NCBI RefSeq assembly: GCF_014191055.1 | Contig: NZ_JACHWB010000001.1 | Span: 773,875 to 837,874 of the forward strand | DNA from: Microvirga lupini | Lineage (GTDB): Bacteria; Pseudomonadota; Alphaproteobacteria; Rhizobiales; Beijerinckiaceae | Reading direction: 5' to 3' | DNA length: 64,000 nucleotides | Part shown: piece after piece, positions 24,372 through 33,505 of the stretch | Layout of the letters: each line of letters starts with the position of its first letter | Numbering within the stretch: the stretch's first letter is position 1 | Program-made: the position numbers and the translations under genes | The notes under the pieces: generated by a model | The model's database searches: none | What the model saw: only the letters and a program-made list of their open reading frames with translations | Told to the model about the DNA's origin: nothing

Positions 24372-25427
24372 TCACGCCGCATTCGGCGTCGCTGCCGCGC
24401 GCAGGAGCATGCCGAAGAGGTCGCGGGGTTCGTCGGGGTCGGCCAGGAGGTCGAGCTCGTCGGAGAGGCCTGTCTGCTCGATCTGGCGTTTCACGTAGCG
24501 CAGGGCGGAAAAATCCTCGATGGCAAAGCCGACGGAATCGAAGAGGGTGATCTGGCGGTCTCCCGTGCGGCCGGGCTCGTGCCCGGCGATCACGCGCCAG
24601 AGTTCGTTGACCGGGTAGTCCGGCGGGAGCTGCTGGATCTCGCCTTCGATGCGGGTCTGCGGCGGATATTCCACGAAGATGTCGGAGCGCTTCAGGATGT
24701 CGGCATGGAGCTCGGTCTTGCCCGGGCAATCGCCGCCGACTGCATTGATGTGAAGGCCTGAGCCGACCATGTTGTCGGTGAGGATCGTGGCGTTCTGCTT
24801 GTCGGCCGTGACCGTGGTGACGATCTGGACGCCTTCCATCGCCCCCTCGATGGAGTTGCAGACCGTGATGCTAAACCCGAGGCCTGCGAGATTGCGCACG
24901 CATTTCGCGCTGGCCGAGCGGTCGATGTCGTAGAGCCGCAGGGTGTCGATGCCCAGCAGCGCCTTGAATGCCAGAGCCTGGAACTCGGCCTGTGCCCCGT
25001 TGCCGATGATGGCCATGGCGCGCGCTCCCTTGGGCGCGAGGTGCTTGGCGGCCACGGCGGATGTGGCGGCGGTGCGGAGCGCCGTGAGGATGGTCATTTC
25101 GGTCAGAAGCACGGGATAGCCGGTTGCCACGTCGGCCAGCACGCCGAAGGCCGTCACGGTCTGGCGTCCCTCGCGGGTGTTCTTAGGGTGGCCGTTCACA
25201 TATTTGAAGCCATAGACCTCGCCGTCGCTGGTCGGCATGAGCTCGATCACGCCCTCGCGGCTGTGCGAGGCCACCCGCGGGGTCTTGTCGAAGGATTCCC
25301 AGCGGCGGAAATCGGCCTCGATGCATTCCGCCAGCTCCAGCAGGAAGCGCTCCACGCCAATCGTGAGCACGAGCTTCATCATGTTGTCGACGCTGACGAA
25401 GGGGACGACGTTCAGTTTCAGGTTCAT
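24372..25427 (-). CDS. ocd: Ornithine cyclodeaminase
   Basis: 351 residues, ATG 25427. It converts ornithine to proline and ammonia with bound NAD. Ornithine cyclodeaminase/mu-crystallin signatures: FGFKYVNGHPKN, LLTEMTILTALRTAATSAVAAKHLAP, the Rossmann loop IGNGAQAEFQALA, and GGDCPGKTELH with the catalytic Asp region. Length fits the family (about 350). It lies three bases after the arginase gene, so the pair makes an arginine to ornithine to proline route. Confidence 0.94.
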   Translation of the reverse strand: MNLKLNVVPFVSVDNMMKLVLTIGVERFLLELAECIEADFRRWESFDKTPRVASHSREGVIELMPTSDGEVYGFKYVNGHPKNTREGRQTVTAFGVLADVATGYPVLLTEMTILTALRTAATSAVAAKHLAPKGARAMAIIGNGAQAEFQALAFKALLGIDTLRLYDIDRSASAKCVRNLAGLGFSITVCNSIEGAMEGVQIVTTVTADKQNATILTDNMVGSGLHINAVGGDCPGKTELHADILKRSDIFVEYPPQTRIEGEIQQLPPDYPVNELWRVIAGHEPGRTGDRQITLFDSVGFAIEDFSALRYVKRQIEQTGLSDELDLLADPDEPRDLFGMLLRAAATPNAA

Positions 25428-25430
25428 GGC

Positions 25431-26381
25431 TCAGTGCGCTTTCGGCGTGTGGCGGTAGCTCTGGGTCGGGCGGTCGAGCACGCGCCGGCCCATGAGGCTC
25501 GAGACGAGATCGACCATCAGAAGGGCCGTGCGCCCGCGCTCGTCAAGGAAGGGGTTCAGCTCGACCAGATCGATGCTCCTCACGAGGCCGCTGTCGTGCA
25601 ACATCTCCATGATGAGATGGGCCTCGCGGAAGGTGGCGCCGCCGGGAACGGTCGTGCCGACCCCGGGGGCAATGCCCGGATCGAGGAAATCCACGTCCAA
25701 GCTCACGTGGAGAATGCCGTCGGCTGCCGCCACGCGCTTGAGAAAAGCGTCGAGGAGCGGCGCGACGCCGTTCTCGTCGATAGCGCGCATGTCATAGACT
25801 GTCACGCCGACTGTCGAGAGGGCGGCCCGTTCCGCCGGGTCGACGCTGCGGATGCCGATCATGCAGACGTTCTGCGGGTTGAGCGGGTTGGCCACACTCG
25901 GGAAGAAGCCCTCGAAGCCTTTCAAGCCCGTCGCATAGGCCATCGGCACCCCATGGAGGTTGCCGCTGGTCGTGGTCTCAAGGGTGTGGAAATCCGGGTG
26001 GGAGTCGAGCCAGAGCACGAAGAACGGGCGGCCCTCCTCGGCGGCCCGGCGGGCCAGCCCCGTCATGGAGCCGGCAGACAAGCTGTGATCCCCACCGATG
26101 AAAATCGGCATGCCGTCGCCGCTGGCCTGATAGGCAGCCTCCGTGATGGCTTCGGTCCAGGCCACCGTTTCCGGCAGAGCCTTGATGGCGCCGTTCGGGT
26201 GGCGCACCTCGCGCTGGGGCGCAGGCACGATATTGCCGCGATCTTCGACCGCGTAACCGAGATTGCGCAGCTCTGTGACCAGCCCCGCCGTCCGAAACGC
26301 GCTGGGACCCATGTCGCAGCCGAGCCGGCCGGCGCCCTCCTGCACGGGGATTCCCAGAACGATGCACGTGGTCGCGGCCAT
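25431..26381 (-). CDS. rocF: Arginase
   Basis: 316 residues, ATG 26381. Manganese-binding motifs of the ureohydrolase fold are present: GGDHS, DSHPDFHT (commonly DAHxD, a Ser variant here) and SLDVDFLDP; DLVELNPFLDERG carries the conserved Glu. The N-terminal IPVQEGAGRLGCDMGPSAFR is arginase- rather than agmatinase-like. It releases urea and ornithine from arginine. It is first in a two-gene unit with ocd, divergent from an Lrp-type regulator 122 bp away. Confidence 0.93.
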   Translation of the reverse strand: MAATTCIVLGIPVQEGAGRLGCDMGPSAFRTAGLVTELRNLGYAVEDRGNIVPAPQREVRHPNGAIKALPETVAWTEAITEAAYQASGDGMPIFIGGDHSLSAGSMTGLARRAAEEGRPFFVLWLDSHPDFHTLETTTSGNLHGVPMAYATGLKGFEGFFPSVANPLNPQNVCMIGIRSVDPAERAALSTVGVTVYDMRAIDENGVAPLLDAFLKRVAAADGILHVSLDVDFLDPGIAPGVGTTVPGGATFREAHLIMEMLHDSGLVRSIDLVELNPFLDERGRTALLMVDLVSSLMGRRVLDRPTQSYRHTPKAH

Positions 26382-26503
26382 TCATCTCTCCTGTCTTGCC
26401 GTCAAGCTACCGGATCGCCTTGGCAGAATGAACAAGGTACTTTGACAAAGAGCACAAGAGTTGTGATCAATGTGGCAAGTTCAGCTCATCAAAACGGCAC
26501 TTC

Positions 26504-26941
26504 ATGGATGATCTCGACCAGCGCTTGATCACGCTCCTGCGGCATAACGGGCGGCGCAGCGTCTCGGATCTGGCTATTGCGCTTGGCGCCTCGCGTGCGA
26601 CGGTCCGGTCCCGGATGGAGCGCCTGGAGCGCTCCGGCGATATCGTCGGCTATACGGTGATCCTCCGGGCCGATGCGGTGGCCTTGCCCGTGCGTGGAAT
26701 CATGCTGATCGAGGTGGAGGGCAGGGCGGGCGATCGGGTGGTGGATGCACTCGGCGGCTTTCCGGAAGTAAGCGCCATTCACACCACGAATGGCAAATGG
26801 GATCTGATCGTCGAACTCGGTGCGTCCAGCCTCGCAGATTTCGACGCCATCCTGCGGCGGGTGCGCCTGATCCCGGGCGTCATCGCGTCAGAGACGAACC
26901 TCCTGCTGGCAACCCCGCGCAGCACTCGTGCCAAACTCTAG
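26504..26941 (+). CDS. Lrp/AsnC-family transcriptional regulator
   Basis: 145 residues, ATG 26504. N-terminal HTH (LDQRLITLLRHNGRRSVSDLAIALGASRATVRSRMERLERSG is the Lrp pattern) followed by an effector-binding RAM domain (residues 65-140). It is divergent from the arginase-ocd unit and is probably its activator with arginine or ornithine as effector, as known for such pairs in rhizobia and agrobacteria. The shared 122-bp gap should hold the operator. Confidence 0.9.
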   Translation: MDDLDQRLITLLRHNGRRSVSDLAIALGASRATVRSRMERLERSGDIVGYTVILRADAVALPVRGIMLIEVEGRAGDRVVDALGGFPEVSAIHTTNGKWDLIVELGASSLADFDAILRRVRLIPGVIASETNLLLATPRSTRAKL

Positions 26942-27028
26942 AAGCACTTCCACAGCAGCAATGACACCCTAGGCTGGCGCGACTGTCGTCATTCGCTACA
27001 GTGCGGGCTGTATTCGGGAGGATCATTC

Positions 27029-27421
27029 ATGTCGAAGGAAGTCGTTGAAGTTCCCATTCTGTCCGAGGGCGTGCGGAAGGTAGGCGTGCCGCTGTCCATG
27101 GTGACAAGGGCAAACGGGTTCGTGTTCGTGTCGGGAACGCCGCCTTTCAACATGGAGAGCGGTGGGTTCGTAAAGGGCGATATCGAGGTGCAGACGGAGG
27201 CTTCCCTCCGGGCGTTGCAGCATTGCCTGGAGAGTGCCGGCACCTCCCTCGACAAGGTGGTGATGGTGCGGATCTATGCGGCCAATGCCGGTTTCTATGG
27301 CGCCATCAATCGCGTCTATGCCCGGTTCTTCCCGGAGAACCCGCCCTCACGGACCTTCGTGCCGGTTGCGTCCTGGCCCATGGAGTTCGACATCGAGATC
27401 GAGTGTATCGCGGTGGCCTGA
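27029..27421 (+). CDS. RidA/YjgF-family enamine/imine deaminase
   Basis: 130 residues, ATG 27029 with GGAGGA upstream. VFVSGTPPFN, ALQHCLESAGTSLDKVVMVRIYAAN and the C-terminal PPSRTFVPVASWPMEFDIEIECIA fit the trimeric RidA fold; the catalytic Arg in PSRTF is kept. RidA proteins hydrolyse reactive enamines from PLP enzymes, which is plausible next to amino acid catabolic genes. The gene ends 8 bp from the convergent diguanylate cyclase. Confidence 0.88.
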   Translation: MSKEVVEVPILSEGVRKVGVPLSMVTRANGFVFVSGTPPFNMESGGFVKGDIEVQTEASLRALQHCLESAGTSLDKVVMVRIYAANAGFYGAINRVYARFFPENPPSRTFVPVASWPMEFDIEIECIAVA

Positions 27422-27429
27422 TCCGGTCC

Positions 27430-28944
27430 TCAGGCGGCCGCGTTCGGACGAGGCGTCCGGTGTTGGACGGCATCTTCTCCGGGGCTGCGAACGGCGTTGC
27501 GCCCCGCGGCTTTCGCTCGATAGAGCGCTTGGTCGGCGGCCTCGAAAAGGGTGTTCCTCTCGCTCCCGCGGGAGGGCCGCGCTGAAGCGACACCGATGCT
27601 GACTGTTACGATGTGATAGGGGCTGCCTTCATGCGTCACTGCCATCGTGGCGATCGTCTGACGGATGGTGTCGGCAATTCTCATTGCACCAGTCAGATTC
27701 GTCTCGGGCAGGATGACAGCAAACTCCTCGCCGCCGTAACGGGCTGCGATGTCCCTGGGACGCCGGATGCTGGCATCGAGGGTGCCGGCGATTGCGCGCA
27801 GAACCTCATCGCCGCGGCCATGCCCGTACCGGTCGTTGAAGCTCTTGAAATAATCGGCGTCGATGAAGAGCACCGACAGGGCGGAGCCTGAGCGGATGGC
27901 ATGACGCCATTCGCGCTCGAAAGTCTCGCGGAAGGCGCGCCGGTTCGGCAGGCCTGTCAGATCATCCGTTCTGGCAATCCGCCTCAGCTTGGTCTCGGCT
28001 CTCGTGCGGCGCTTCAACTCCCGCTGGAAGACGAACGTCAATCCGACCACGGCACAGCAGAGCACCAGCGTCACAAGGCTGAGAACAAGTGCCTTCCTCT
28101 CCCAGGCGGCGAAAACTTCATCCACCGACAGGGCCACAGTGAGCACGAGAGGGTACTTTTCCAGCCGTCCGAAGGAGATGATGCGGTGCACGCCATCGAT
28201 CGGCGACACCGAATCGAATGTGCCGGCCTTGTCCTTCAGGAGGCGCTGGACGTGGGGAGAGCCGCCCAGATCTTGATTGATCTGGCTCTCATCGAAGGGA
28301 TAACGCGTCAGCAGGACGCCGTCGCCGCGGAAGAGATTGATGGCTCCCTGCTGGCCCAGGCTCAGGTGCTCAAATCGCTGATTGATGGTGTTGAGGGCAA
28401 TCGACCCCATGACAACACCGGCAAACCCACCGCCGGAGTCGGAAAGCCTTCGGCTGATTCCAATGGCGAGGTCACCATGGGGGGCTCTGCTCTGGTAAGG
28501 GCGGCTCACGTAGAGGCCGAGATGCTGTGTGTTCTTGTGAACCGTGAAGTACTCGCGGTCGGACACGTTGAGCGACCGTGAGGCGATCACAGGCCCGGCG
28601 TCGGCAATCAGGTCACCATTGCTGTCGACGAGCAGAAGGGCTGTCATAAAGTTTGCCGAAGCCGCGCGGTCGAACAGCATCCGATACCGGAGATCGGGCG
28701 ACAATTGGTGAGAGCTGAGGTGGCGCAGTCCCTCGATGGCCCCCTTCAGGGAGAGATCAAGCAACTCAAGATTGTTGTCGAGATCGCGGGCGATGGTCGT
28801 CAACACATTCCTGGAGGATCTCTCTGCCTCCTGCCAAGTGCCAAGCCGATCCATCCAGAGCGTATGGGCGGAAATCCCAAGGATACCGAGGGCAATCACG
28901 CCTGCGATCAGGTGCAAGTAGACTTCTGATAACAGGCGTTTCAT
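27430..28944 (-). CDS. Diguanylate cyclase with extracytoplasmic sensor
   Basis: 504 residues from ATG 28944. Two membrane helices (about 11-30 and 285-307) bracket a periplasmic dCache-type sensor. The GGDEF domain (325-490) has the active-site motif GGEEF at 404-408, and an allosteric I-site RPRD (395-398) exactly five residues before it. It should make c-di-GMP and be product-inhibited. The ligand is unknown. It is the only c-di-GMP synthase in the window, relevant to the PilZ protein Alg44 at 38364. Confidence 0.93.
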   Translation of the reverse strand: MKRLLSEVYLHLIAGVIALGILGISAHTLWMDRLGTWQEAERSSRNVLTTIARDLDNNLELLDLSLKGAIEGLRHLSSHQLSPDLRYRMLFDRAASANFMTALLLVDSNGDLIADAGPVIASRSLNVSDREYFTVHKNTQHLGLYVSRPYQSRAPHGDLAIGISRRLSDSGGGFAGVVMGSIALNTINQRFEHLSLGQQGAINLFRGDGVLLTRYPFDESQINQDLGGSPHVQRLLKDKAGTFDSVSPIDGVHRIISFGRLEKYPLVLTVALSVDEVFAAWERKALVLSLVTLVLCCAVVGLTFVFQRELKRRTRAETKLRRIARTDDLTGLPNRRAFRETFEREWRHAIRSGSALSVLFIDADYFKSFNDRYGHGRGDEVLRAIAGTLDASIRRPRDIAARYGGEEFAVILPETNLTGAMRIADTIRQTIATMAVTHEGSPYHIVTVSIGVASARPSRGSERNTLFEAADQALYRAKAAGRNAVRSPGEDAVQHRTPRPNAAA

Positions 28945-29202
28945 TCGGCTGCACAACGATCTTGTCTGAATTTATTCTATAGTGAAGGAAATGAAACGAG
29001 CCAACAGAATTGTTGGCGACAGAACAGTGGCCATTAGTCTCTTGTGGAGATTGGTGCTTGATTTGGGATGGAGCTAAATGCCTCTATGGCATGGACCATT
29101 TTATGTTCTGTTATAAAGGTAAGTTATAACTCAAGCTTTGCTTTATCGTGTACATAGCTGCCCGCAAAGCTTTAAAGATCCGCCATCAGAGGAGGGCGGC
29201 CT

Positions 29203-29427
29203 ATGTTCGGTCCCTCACAATCCCACAGAATATGGCGCATGATGAGCGCCCTGATCGATGCTCGCCCGGAATGGGCCGACAAGGATGTTTTCGAGGCGGA
29301 TCGGGAGAAAATCCTTCGATATGGAACTTCCATCGGGATCAGCGTTGAGGAGCTTCTCCGGATGACGGAGCCGGATGCTATCCTCGGACTCTGGACCGCA
29401 GCCGAAGCGGCGCAGGCTGAAGACTGA
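29203..29427 (+). CDS. Small hypothetical protein
   Basis: 74 residues, ATG 29203, with GGAGG fourteen bases upstream. All-helical, soluble, with FEADREKILRYGTSIGISVEELLRM and an acidic C-terminus. No family recognised. It converges on the hairpin shared with the TerC gene. Between 28945 and 29202 I see only AT-rich upstream sequence. Confidence 0.6.
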   Translation: MFGPSQSHRIWRMMSALIDARPEWADKDVFEADREKILRYGTSIGISVEELLRMTEPDAILGLWTAAEAAQAED

Positions 29428-29442
29428 ACAGTCAGAACATAG

Positions 29443-29477
29443 GATCGTGCGCGGCCATGAGGCTGCCGCGCACGATC
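29443..29477. terminator. Inverted repeat between convergent genes
   Basis: A 13-bp perfect stem (GATCGTGCGCGGC at 29443-29455 and its complement at 29465-29477) between convergent stops at 29427 and 29486. There is no T-run, so it may act with Rho or as an RNA stabiliser. Confidence 0.6.
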
Positions 29478-29485
29478 ATTCTCCA

Positions 29486-30220
29486 TTATTGCGCCTTCTT
29501 GGCGCGTCGGGACAGCATATTGAGGGCCTCGATCAGGGCCGAGAATGCCATTGCGGCGTAGATATACCCTTTGGGGACGTGAGCACCGAAGCCTTCCGCA
29601 ATCAGCACCATGCCGATCATGAGCAGGAAGCCGAGTGCGAGCATGACCACCGTCGGGTTCGCTTGGATGAAGCGCGCCAGGGGATCGGCCGCCAGCAGCA
29701 TGACCGTCACAGCCACCACCACGGCGATCACCATGATCGGCACGTGATCAGTCATGCCGACCGCCGTGATGATGCTGTCGATGGAGAAGACGAGGTCCAA
29801 CAGCAGGATCTGCACGATCGCCGAGGCGAAGCTCATCTGGACCTTCTGCCCTTCAAAGAGATCCGGGCCTGGATCAGGATCCACATGGTGGTGGATCTCC
29901 TTAGTGGCCTTCCAGACCAGGAACAGTCCGCCCGCGATCAGGATCAGGTCACGCCAGGAGAAGCCATGGCCGAATGCGGTAAAGAGGGGCTCGGTCAGCT
30001 GAACGATGATGGCGATGGTCCCAAGCAGGCCTAAACGGAGAATGAGGGCGAGTCCGATGCCGATGCGCCGGGCCCTTGCCTGCTGATGGGCGGGCAGCTT
30101 GTTAGTCAGGATCGAAATGAAAATGAGGTTGTCGATGCCAAGCACAACTTCCATGACGACGAGGGTTGCCAAGGCAGCCCATGCGGCTGGGTCCGCTGCG
30201 AGTGCAAATAGCTGGTCCAT
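29486..30220 (-). CDS. TerC-family membrane protein
   Basis: 244 residues, ATG 30220 with GGAAGG four bases before; a longer frame to 30274 lacks a site. Seven membrane helices; [20 protein letters not shown] and [18 protein letters not shown] are the paired acidic motifs of TerC. Members move Mn2+ or other cations or are linked to tellurite resistance and metalation of exported proteins. I looked for a yybP-ykoY manganese riboswitch upstream and did not find one. Confidence 0.9.
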   Translation of the reverse strand: MDQLFALAADPAAWAALATLVVMEVVLGIDNLIFISILTNKLPAHQQARARRIGIGLALILRLGLLGTIAIIVQLTEPLFTAFGHGFSWRDLILIAGGLFLVWKATKEIHHHVDPDPGPDLFEGQKVQMSFASAIVQILLLDLVFSIDSIITAVGMTDHVPIMVIAVVVAVTVMLLAADPLARFIQANPTVVMLALGFLLMIGMVLIAEGFGAHVPKGYIYAAMAFSALIEALNMLSRRAKKAQ

Positions 30221-30530
30221 AAAGCCTTCCTGTAATTGCGACCCTTTATTTCGGTTACTGCAGAGCTTGCACAAGGGCTAAGCCCTCTTTCTTGCCGCTT
30301 TCACATCACAGACGCGTGATCAGAGCACCAATTGGCAGGGAACCAAGGGTAGCAACGGCCAAGCTTCACTGCCGAACAGAATGTTGAGCCATGGCATAAG
30401 GTCGAGCTTTTCCTGAAAAAGACTCAAATTTCACAAATATTTAATCGTGCCGCTCCTGAATAAGGGTTGAGCCGTGGAACCGCCCATGGCGGCACAAGCG
30501 TTCTTCCATAGCAGGAATGGGAGTTGTGCC
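30221..30530. other. Intergenic region between terC and the exported protein gene
   Basis: 310 bases between divergent genes, AT-rich around 30410-30450. GGAAC at 30477 is followed by CGTT after 18 bases, one base too many for a good EcfG promoter. No RNA gene or repeat is seen. Confidence 0.4.
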
Positions 30531-31157
30531 ATGACAGGGTCACCAGGACGTTGGCTGTTGACAGCTTCGCTTATCAGCGTCCTGTCGACTACAATGCCGG
30601 TGCTTGCCCAAGCGGGACGTCCCTGGGTCGATCCTCCGCCGGAGGCCGGCGCTACGCCGTCTTTGCCGACTCCTGCGCCCGCGGCCTCATCACCACAGGC
30701 CGCTGCTCCAGCAGCTACACCACCAACGCCTCAGCCTTCATCAGCTTCTGCCCCCCCGCAGCCAGCCAAGGATAATGAGACGGTTGCCGCACAATCGCGT
30801 CCTGAGGTCTCTCCACGCAAACAGCAGGAAGGTGAGCAGGTTAAGCAGAAGACCGCCGCTGAGCGTAAGGTGCGCCCTTCAACGCAACAGGTCCGTAGCA
30901 CTGCTCGCCCTCAGAAGCGCGAAGAGCTGGCCACCCGGCGGCGTGAGCCAAGCCTGGAGGTTTCTCAGGCGCGTCCACCTCGCAACGGGATTGAGCGGCG
31001 GGCCCGAGGCACACGCTATGGATCGGTTCAGGAGGGACTCGATGCAGGGCTGCAGGTGATGAGGCTTCGGACGATCCAGCTCCCCGACGGTCGGCGCATC
31101 GAGATCCTGACGCGCCCCAACCAGGATATCGCAAGCCAACTCCCGGATGGTTACTGA
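30531..31157 (+). CDS. Exported Pro/Ala-rich hypothetical protein
   Basis: 208 residues from ATG 30531 (GGAG seven bases upstream); an earlier start at 30474 would bury the signal peptide. A signal peptide (cleavage after VLA) leads into about 120 residues of Pro/Ala/Ser- and then Lys/Arg/Gln-rich low complexity, and a short folded-looking C-terminus (VMRLRTIQLPDGRRIEILTRP). Periplasmic location is likely. Function unknown. Confidence 0.65.
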   Translation: MTGSPGRWLLTASLISVLSTTMPVLAQAGRPWVDPPPEAGATPSLPTPAPAASSPQAAAPAATPPTPQPSSASAPPQPAKDNETVAAQSRPEVSPRKQQEGEQVKQKTAAERKVRPSTQQVRSTARPQKREELATRRREPSLEVSQARPPRNGIERRARGTRYGSVQEGLDAGLQVMRLRTIQLPDGRRIEILTRPNQDIASQLPDGY

Positions 31158-31209
31158 ACCGAACACGGTGAAGAGGTTGCCGCGATGCCCGATCAAAGGA
31201 GACCCGTCC

Positions 31210-31800
31210 CTATAGGGAGGATCGGCTGATTTCTTGAACTGCGATTTCCTGAGTCCGATGACGGATGTCGAGCCACAGGCGCATCTCGCGTCGGGCATCG
31301 GCAAGAGCGCGATGCTCGGCAGGGCCGAGTTCATCGTCCTTTCTCTGAGCCTGGGACAGAACCCTCTTCATGAGCTCATCATGAAGGTCAACCGGGACGT
31401 TCATCCCGATCAGGGCTTCACGCACAGTCTGTTGATGGAGTTCTTCCGTATCCTGCAGGCGTAGGGCATGTCGTGGGAGCCCTGCGGACCGCAGCAAGCG
31501 GCTCAGCCATTTTCCATCCCATGACGGCGCTGTCGCATAAAGGGTATAGCCTTTAAGAGCGGACATCATTCGCCGTGCGACATCAGTCACGGCGGCTCCT
31601 TCCGCATGCAGCCGATCCCGGCTGAGGCCGTGAATGGTCTCCGCCTCGAGATCCCAATCGGTCCAGGTCGGATCAGGCTGAATGAGGTGGCTCTCTTCTT
31701 CACCATTTGAGAGAACCCATGCCACCTCGATAGGATATCCATGCTTGCCCAATGAGGAAGCTTCGAAATCGAGAAAAGCAATCTCTGGCAAATCGGACAT
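31210..31800 (-). CDS. DEDDh 3'-5' exonuclease (DnaQ-like)
   Basis: 196 residues from ATG 31800; ATG 31833 is possible, and GGAGG lies 14 bases before 31800. FLDFEASSLG holds the first Asp-Glu pair, SWDGKWL the second Asp region and HRALADARRE the final His and Asp, completing the DEDDh set. Stand-alone DnaQ-like enzymes degrade single-stranded DNA or RNA. Its target is unknown. Confidence 0.82.
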   Translation of the reverse strand: MSDLPEIAFLDFEASSLGKHGYPIEVAWVLSNGEEESHLIQPDPTWTDWDLEAETIHGLSRDRLHAEGAAVTDVARRMMSALKGYTLYATAPSWDGKWLSRLLRSAGLPRHALRLQDTEELHQQTVREALIGMNVPVDLHDELMKRVLSQAQRKDDELGPAEHRALADARREMRLWLDIRHRTQEIAVQEISRSSL

Positions 31801-31854
31801 AGCGGATCCGTTATCCTCCTGGCTGCTCGTCATGACAAACTGTTCCAGTTGGAG

Positions 31855-32121
31855 CTATAGCTGCGAGGCCGACGACTCTTCAGCCAGTTGTGATCGGATA
31901 GCTCGCAGCAAGTCATCATCGGGGACACTCGTCTCCCAGTCTTCAGGAAGTTCGAGGCGCACGGATTTCGCTCCTCCCGATGGGGTACAGACGATATGGA
32001 TCTGGTTTCGCGTGCCTTCGACGCGCGCGGCATCCGCTTTCTCGGGATCATTGCCGAGCCCGGCGAAAGCCTGGATGCAGGTCCACGTGACGCCCTCAGC
32101 ATCACTTACATCGCGTGGCAT
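31855..32121 (-). CDS. Small hypothetical protein
   Basis: 88 residues, ATG 32121 with AGGA eight bases upstream. MPRDVSDAEGVTWTCIQAFAGLGN, then VVCTP-like strand and a C-terminal acidic helix (DDDLLRAIRSQLAEE); soluble. It is upstream of the exonuclease gene on the same strand, 54 bp away. No family name known to me. Confidence 0.65.
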   Translation of the reverse strand: MPRDVSDAEGVTWTCIQAFAGLGNDPEKADAARVEGTRNQIHIVCTPSGGAKSVRLELPEDWETSVPDDDLLRAIRSQLAEESSASQL

Positions 32122-32297
32122 GTTCTTCGTCCTTTCTGGCATGCAGAAGTGCGCCAGTCCCGTCAACGCGTGAGGTGGTCCGATGCTCCAGGTGTCCGGG
32201 TTCACCCCGTCTGAGACTTTATCTTTCTTGACACATGGCGCCCTCGGGCCGAGCCTTGCTCGGCTGCCAGATGGCAGAACCCTGTGTGGAGAGGACC

Positions 32298-32678
32298 ATG
32301 GCTAGAAATGTGAAGGATCTGCTGGCCGAGGCAAATTCCTCAGTGCCCAAGCTGTCCCCCAGTGAGGCTGCCGAGAAGATGCGCTCGGACGATGTTCTTG
32401 TGGTGGATGTGCGCGATCCGACGGAGGTTCAGCAAAGCGGAAAGCTCAAGGGTGCCGTCAATGTCTCCCGCGGCATGCTGGAATTCCGGGCCGACCCGGA
32501 GAGCCAATATCATAATCCGGCATTTCAGAAGGATAAAACCATTCTCCTGCATTGCGCCTCTGGAGGGCGCTCCGCTCTGGCAGGCAAGACCCTGCAAGAC
32601 ATGGGCTACACGGCTGTATTCAACATCGGCGGCTTCAAGGACCTGACGGAAGCGGGCATCGATACGGAGCCTGCCTGA
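32298..32678 (+). CDS. Rhodanese-like domain protein
   Basis: 126 residues, ATG 32298 (GGAGAGGACC before it). A single rhodanese domain: VLVVDVRDPTEVQQSGKL, GAVNVSRGMLEFR and the active-site loop LLHCASGGRSALAGKTL with the sulfur-carrying Cys. It should accept or pass on persulfide sulfur in the cytoplasm; the donor and acceptor are unknown. The N-terminal 20 residues add a short helix (VKDLLAEANSSVPKLSP) typical of this subgroup. Transcribed alone. Confidence 0.9.
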   Translation: MARNVKDLLAEANSSVPKLSPSEAAEKMRSDDVLVVDVRDPTEVQQSGKLKGAVNVSRGMLEFRADPESQYHNPAFQKDKTILLHCASGGRSALAGKTLQDMGYTAVFNIGGFKDLTEAGIDTEPA

Positions 32679-32772
32679 TTGCGAAGGATCGAGCCTCGGG
32701 AGTCAAGTCGCTCGGCCTTGTCTATGGCCGAGCGTCGAGCGGCAAGGATCCTAGATGCGCCGTCTGGCAAGA

Positions 32773-33273
32773 TCACTGGGCATTTGCAGACGTAAATGCC
32801 GAGGATCGCAATGCGGGTTCGGCCGCTGAGATGGACCCAGTCGAAGCCGGATCGGCGACAGCCGTGGCGAGCGCGTGAAGCAGCCCCTTGCGCTTGGCCT
32901 CATAGTAGTAGCCGCTTGAATAGAGCGCGACCGCCCGATCGGAATTGCCGCCTGCAACTTTATAGGCATTGGCAAGATAAGGGACTGCATAAGTAAGGTT
33001 GGTGTTGGCATCGAGCAGACCTGATGGGCTTCCTCGATATCCCATCCCACGAGCTGTTGCGTAACGGATCTGCATCAGGCCGAAATTACCCCTGCTCAGT
33101 GCTCGCGGATTATAGCCACTTTCTCGTCTGATCACTCTGTGAACCAAGGCCTCTGGAACATTGTGGGTCCTGGCATGATGCGCAACAAGCGAGTTGATCG
33201 TTGTGAGATCCGATGCAGTCGCGGGCATGGAGCAGACGACTGCAGCGCAGGCAAGAAGAAGACGAGAAATCAT
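32773..33273 (-). CDS. Soluble lytic transglycosylase (SLT domain)
   Basis: 166 residues, ATG 33273. A signal peptide (to ATA) is followed by a compact SLT domain: the catalytic Glu in HRVIRRESGYNPRALS, the GNFGLMQIRYATARGMG motif and LLDANTNLTYAVPYLANAY. It cleaves peptidoglycan to anhydro-muropeptides in the periplasm. It is at the short end of the family and has a Ser/Ala-rich tail. Confidence 0.92.
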   Translation of the reverse strand: MISRLLLACAAVVCSMPATASDLTTINSLVAHHARTHNVPEALVHRVIRRESGYNPRALSRGNFGLMQIRYATARGMGYRGSPSGLLDANTNLTYAVPYLANAYKVAGGNSDRAVALYSSGYYYEAKRKGLLHALATAVADPASTGSISAAEPALRSSAFTSANAQ

Positions 33274-33505
33274 GCATATCCCCTTGTTTGAGGGAAATTT
33301 CTCATCGTCAATCGTGGCAGCAAGAGGTCAGCTTGGCTGTAAGGCCTTCTATAATGTGGATGTGGGCGTCAGCAAAAGGTCTTTATAAGCTGAAAGATCA
33401 GCCATCTACCTCTTTCGGGTGAGGGCTGCTTTTCACGTCAACATTTCTGTCAGCTGATCATGGACGATACGCTCGCGAGTGCCGCTTGAAACAGAGTGAT
33501 TCCTG

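Noticed and set aside
25041-26528. 495-residue open frame on the plus strand
   Set aside because: Antisense to ocd and arginase, low-complexity His/Asp/Arg-rich, no start signal.
30221-30470. Manganese riboswitch upstream of the TerC gene
   Set aside because: TerC genes often follow yybP-ykoY elements, but I could not find the conserved core on the minus strand.
30477-30504. EcfG-type promoter before the gene at 30531
   Set aside because: GGAAC and CGTT are 18 bases apart, outside the 16-17 base spacing.
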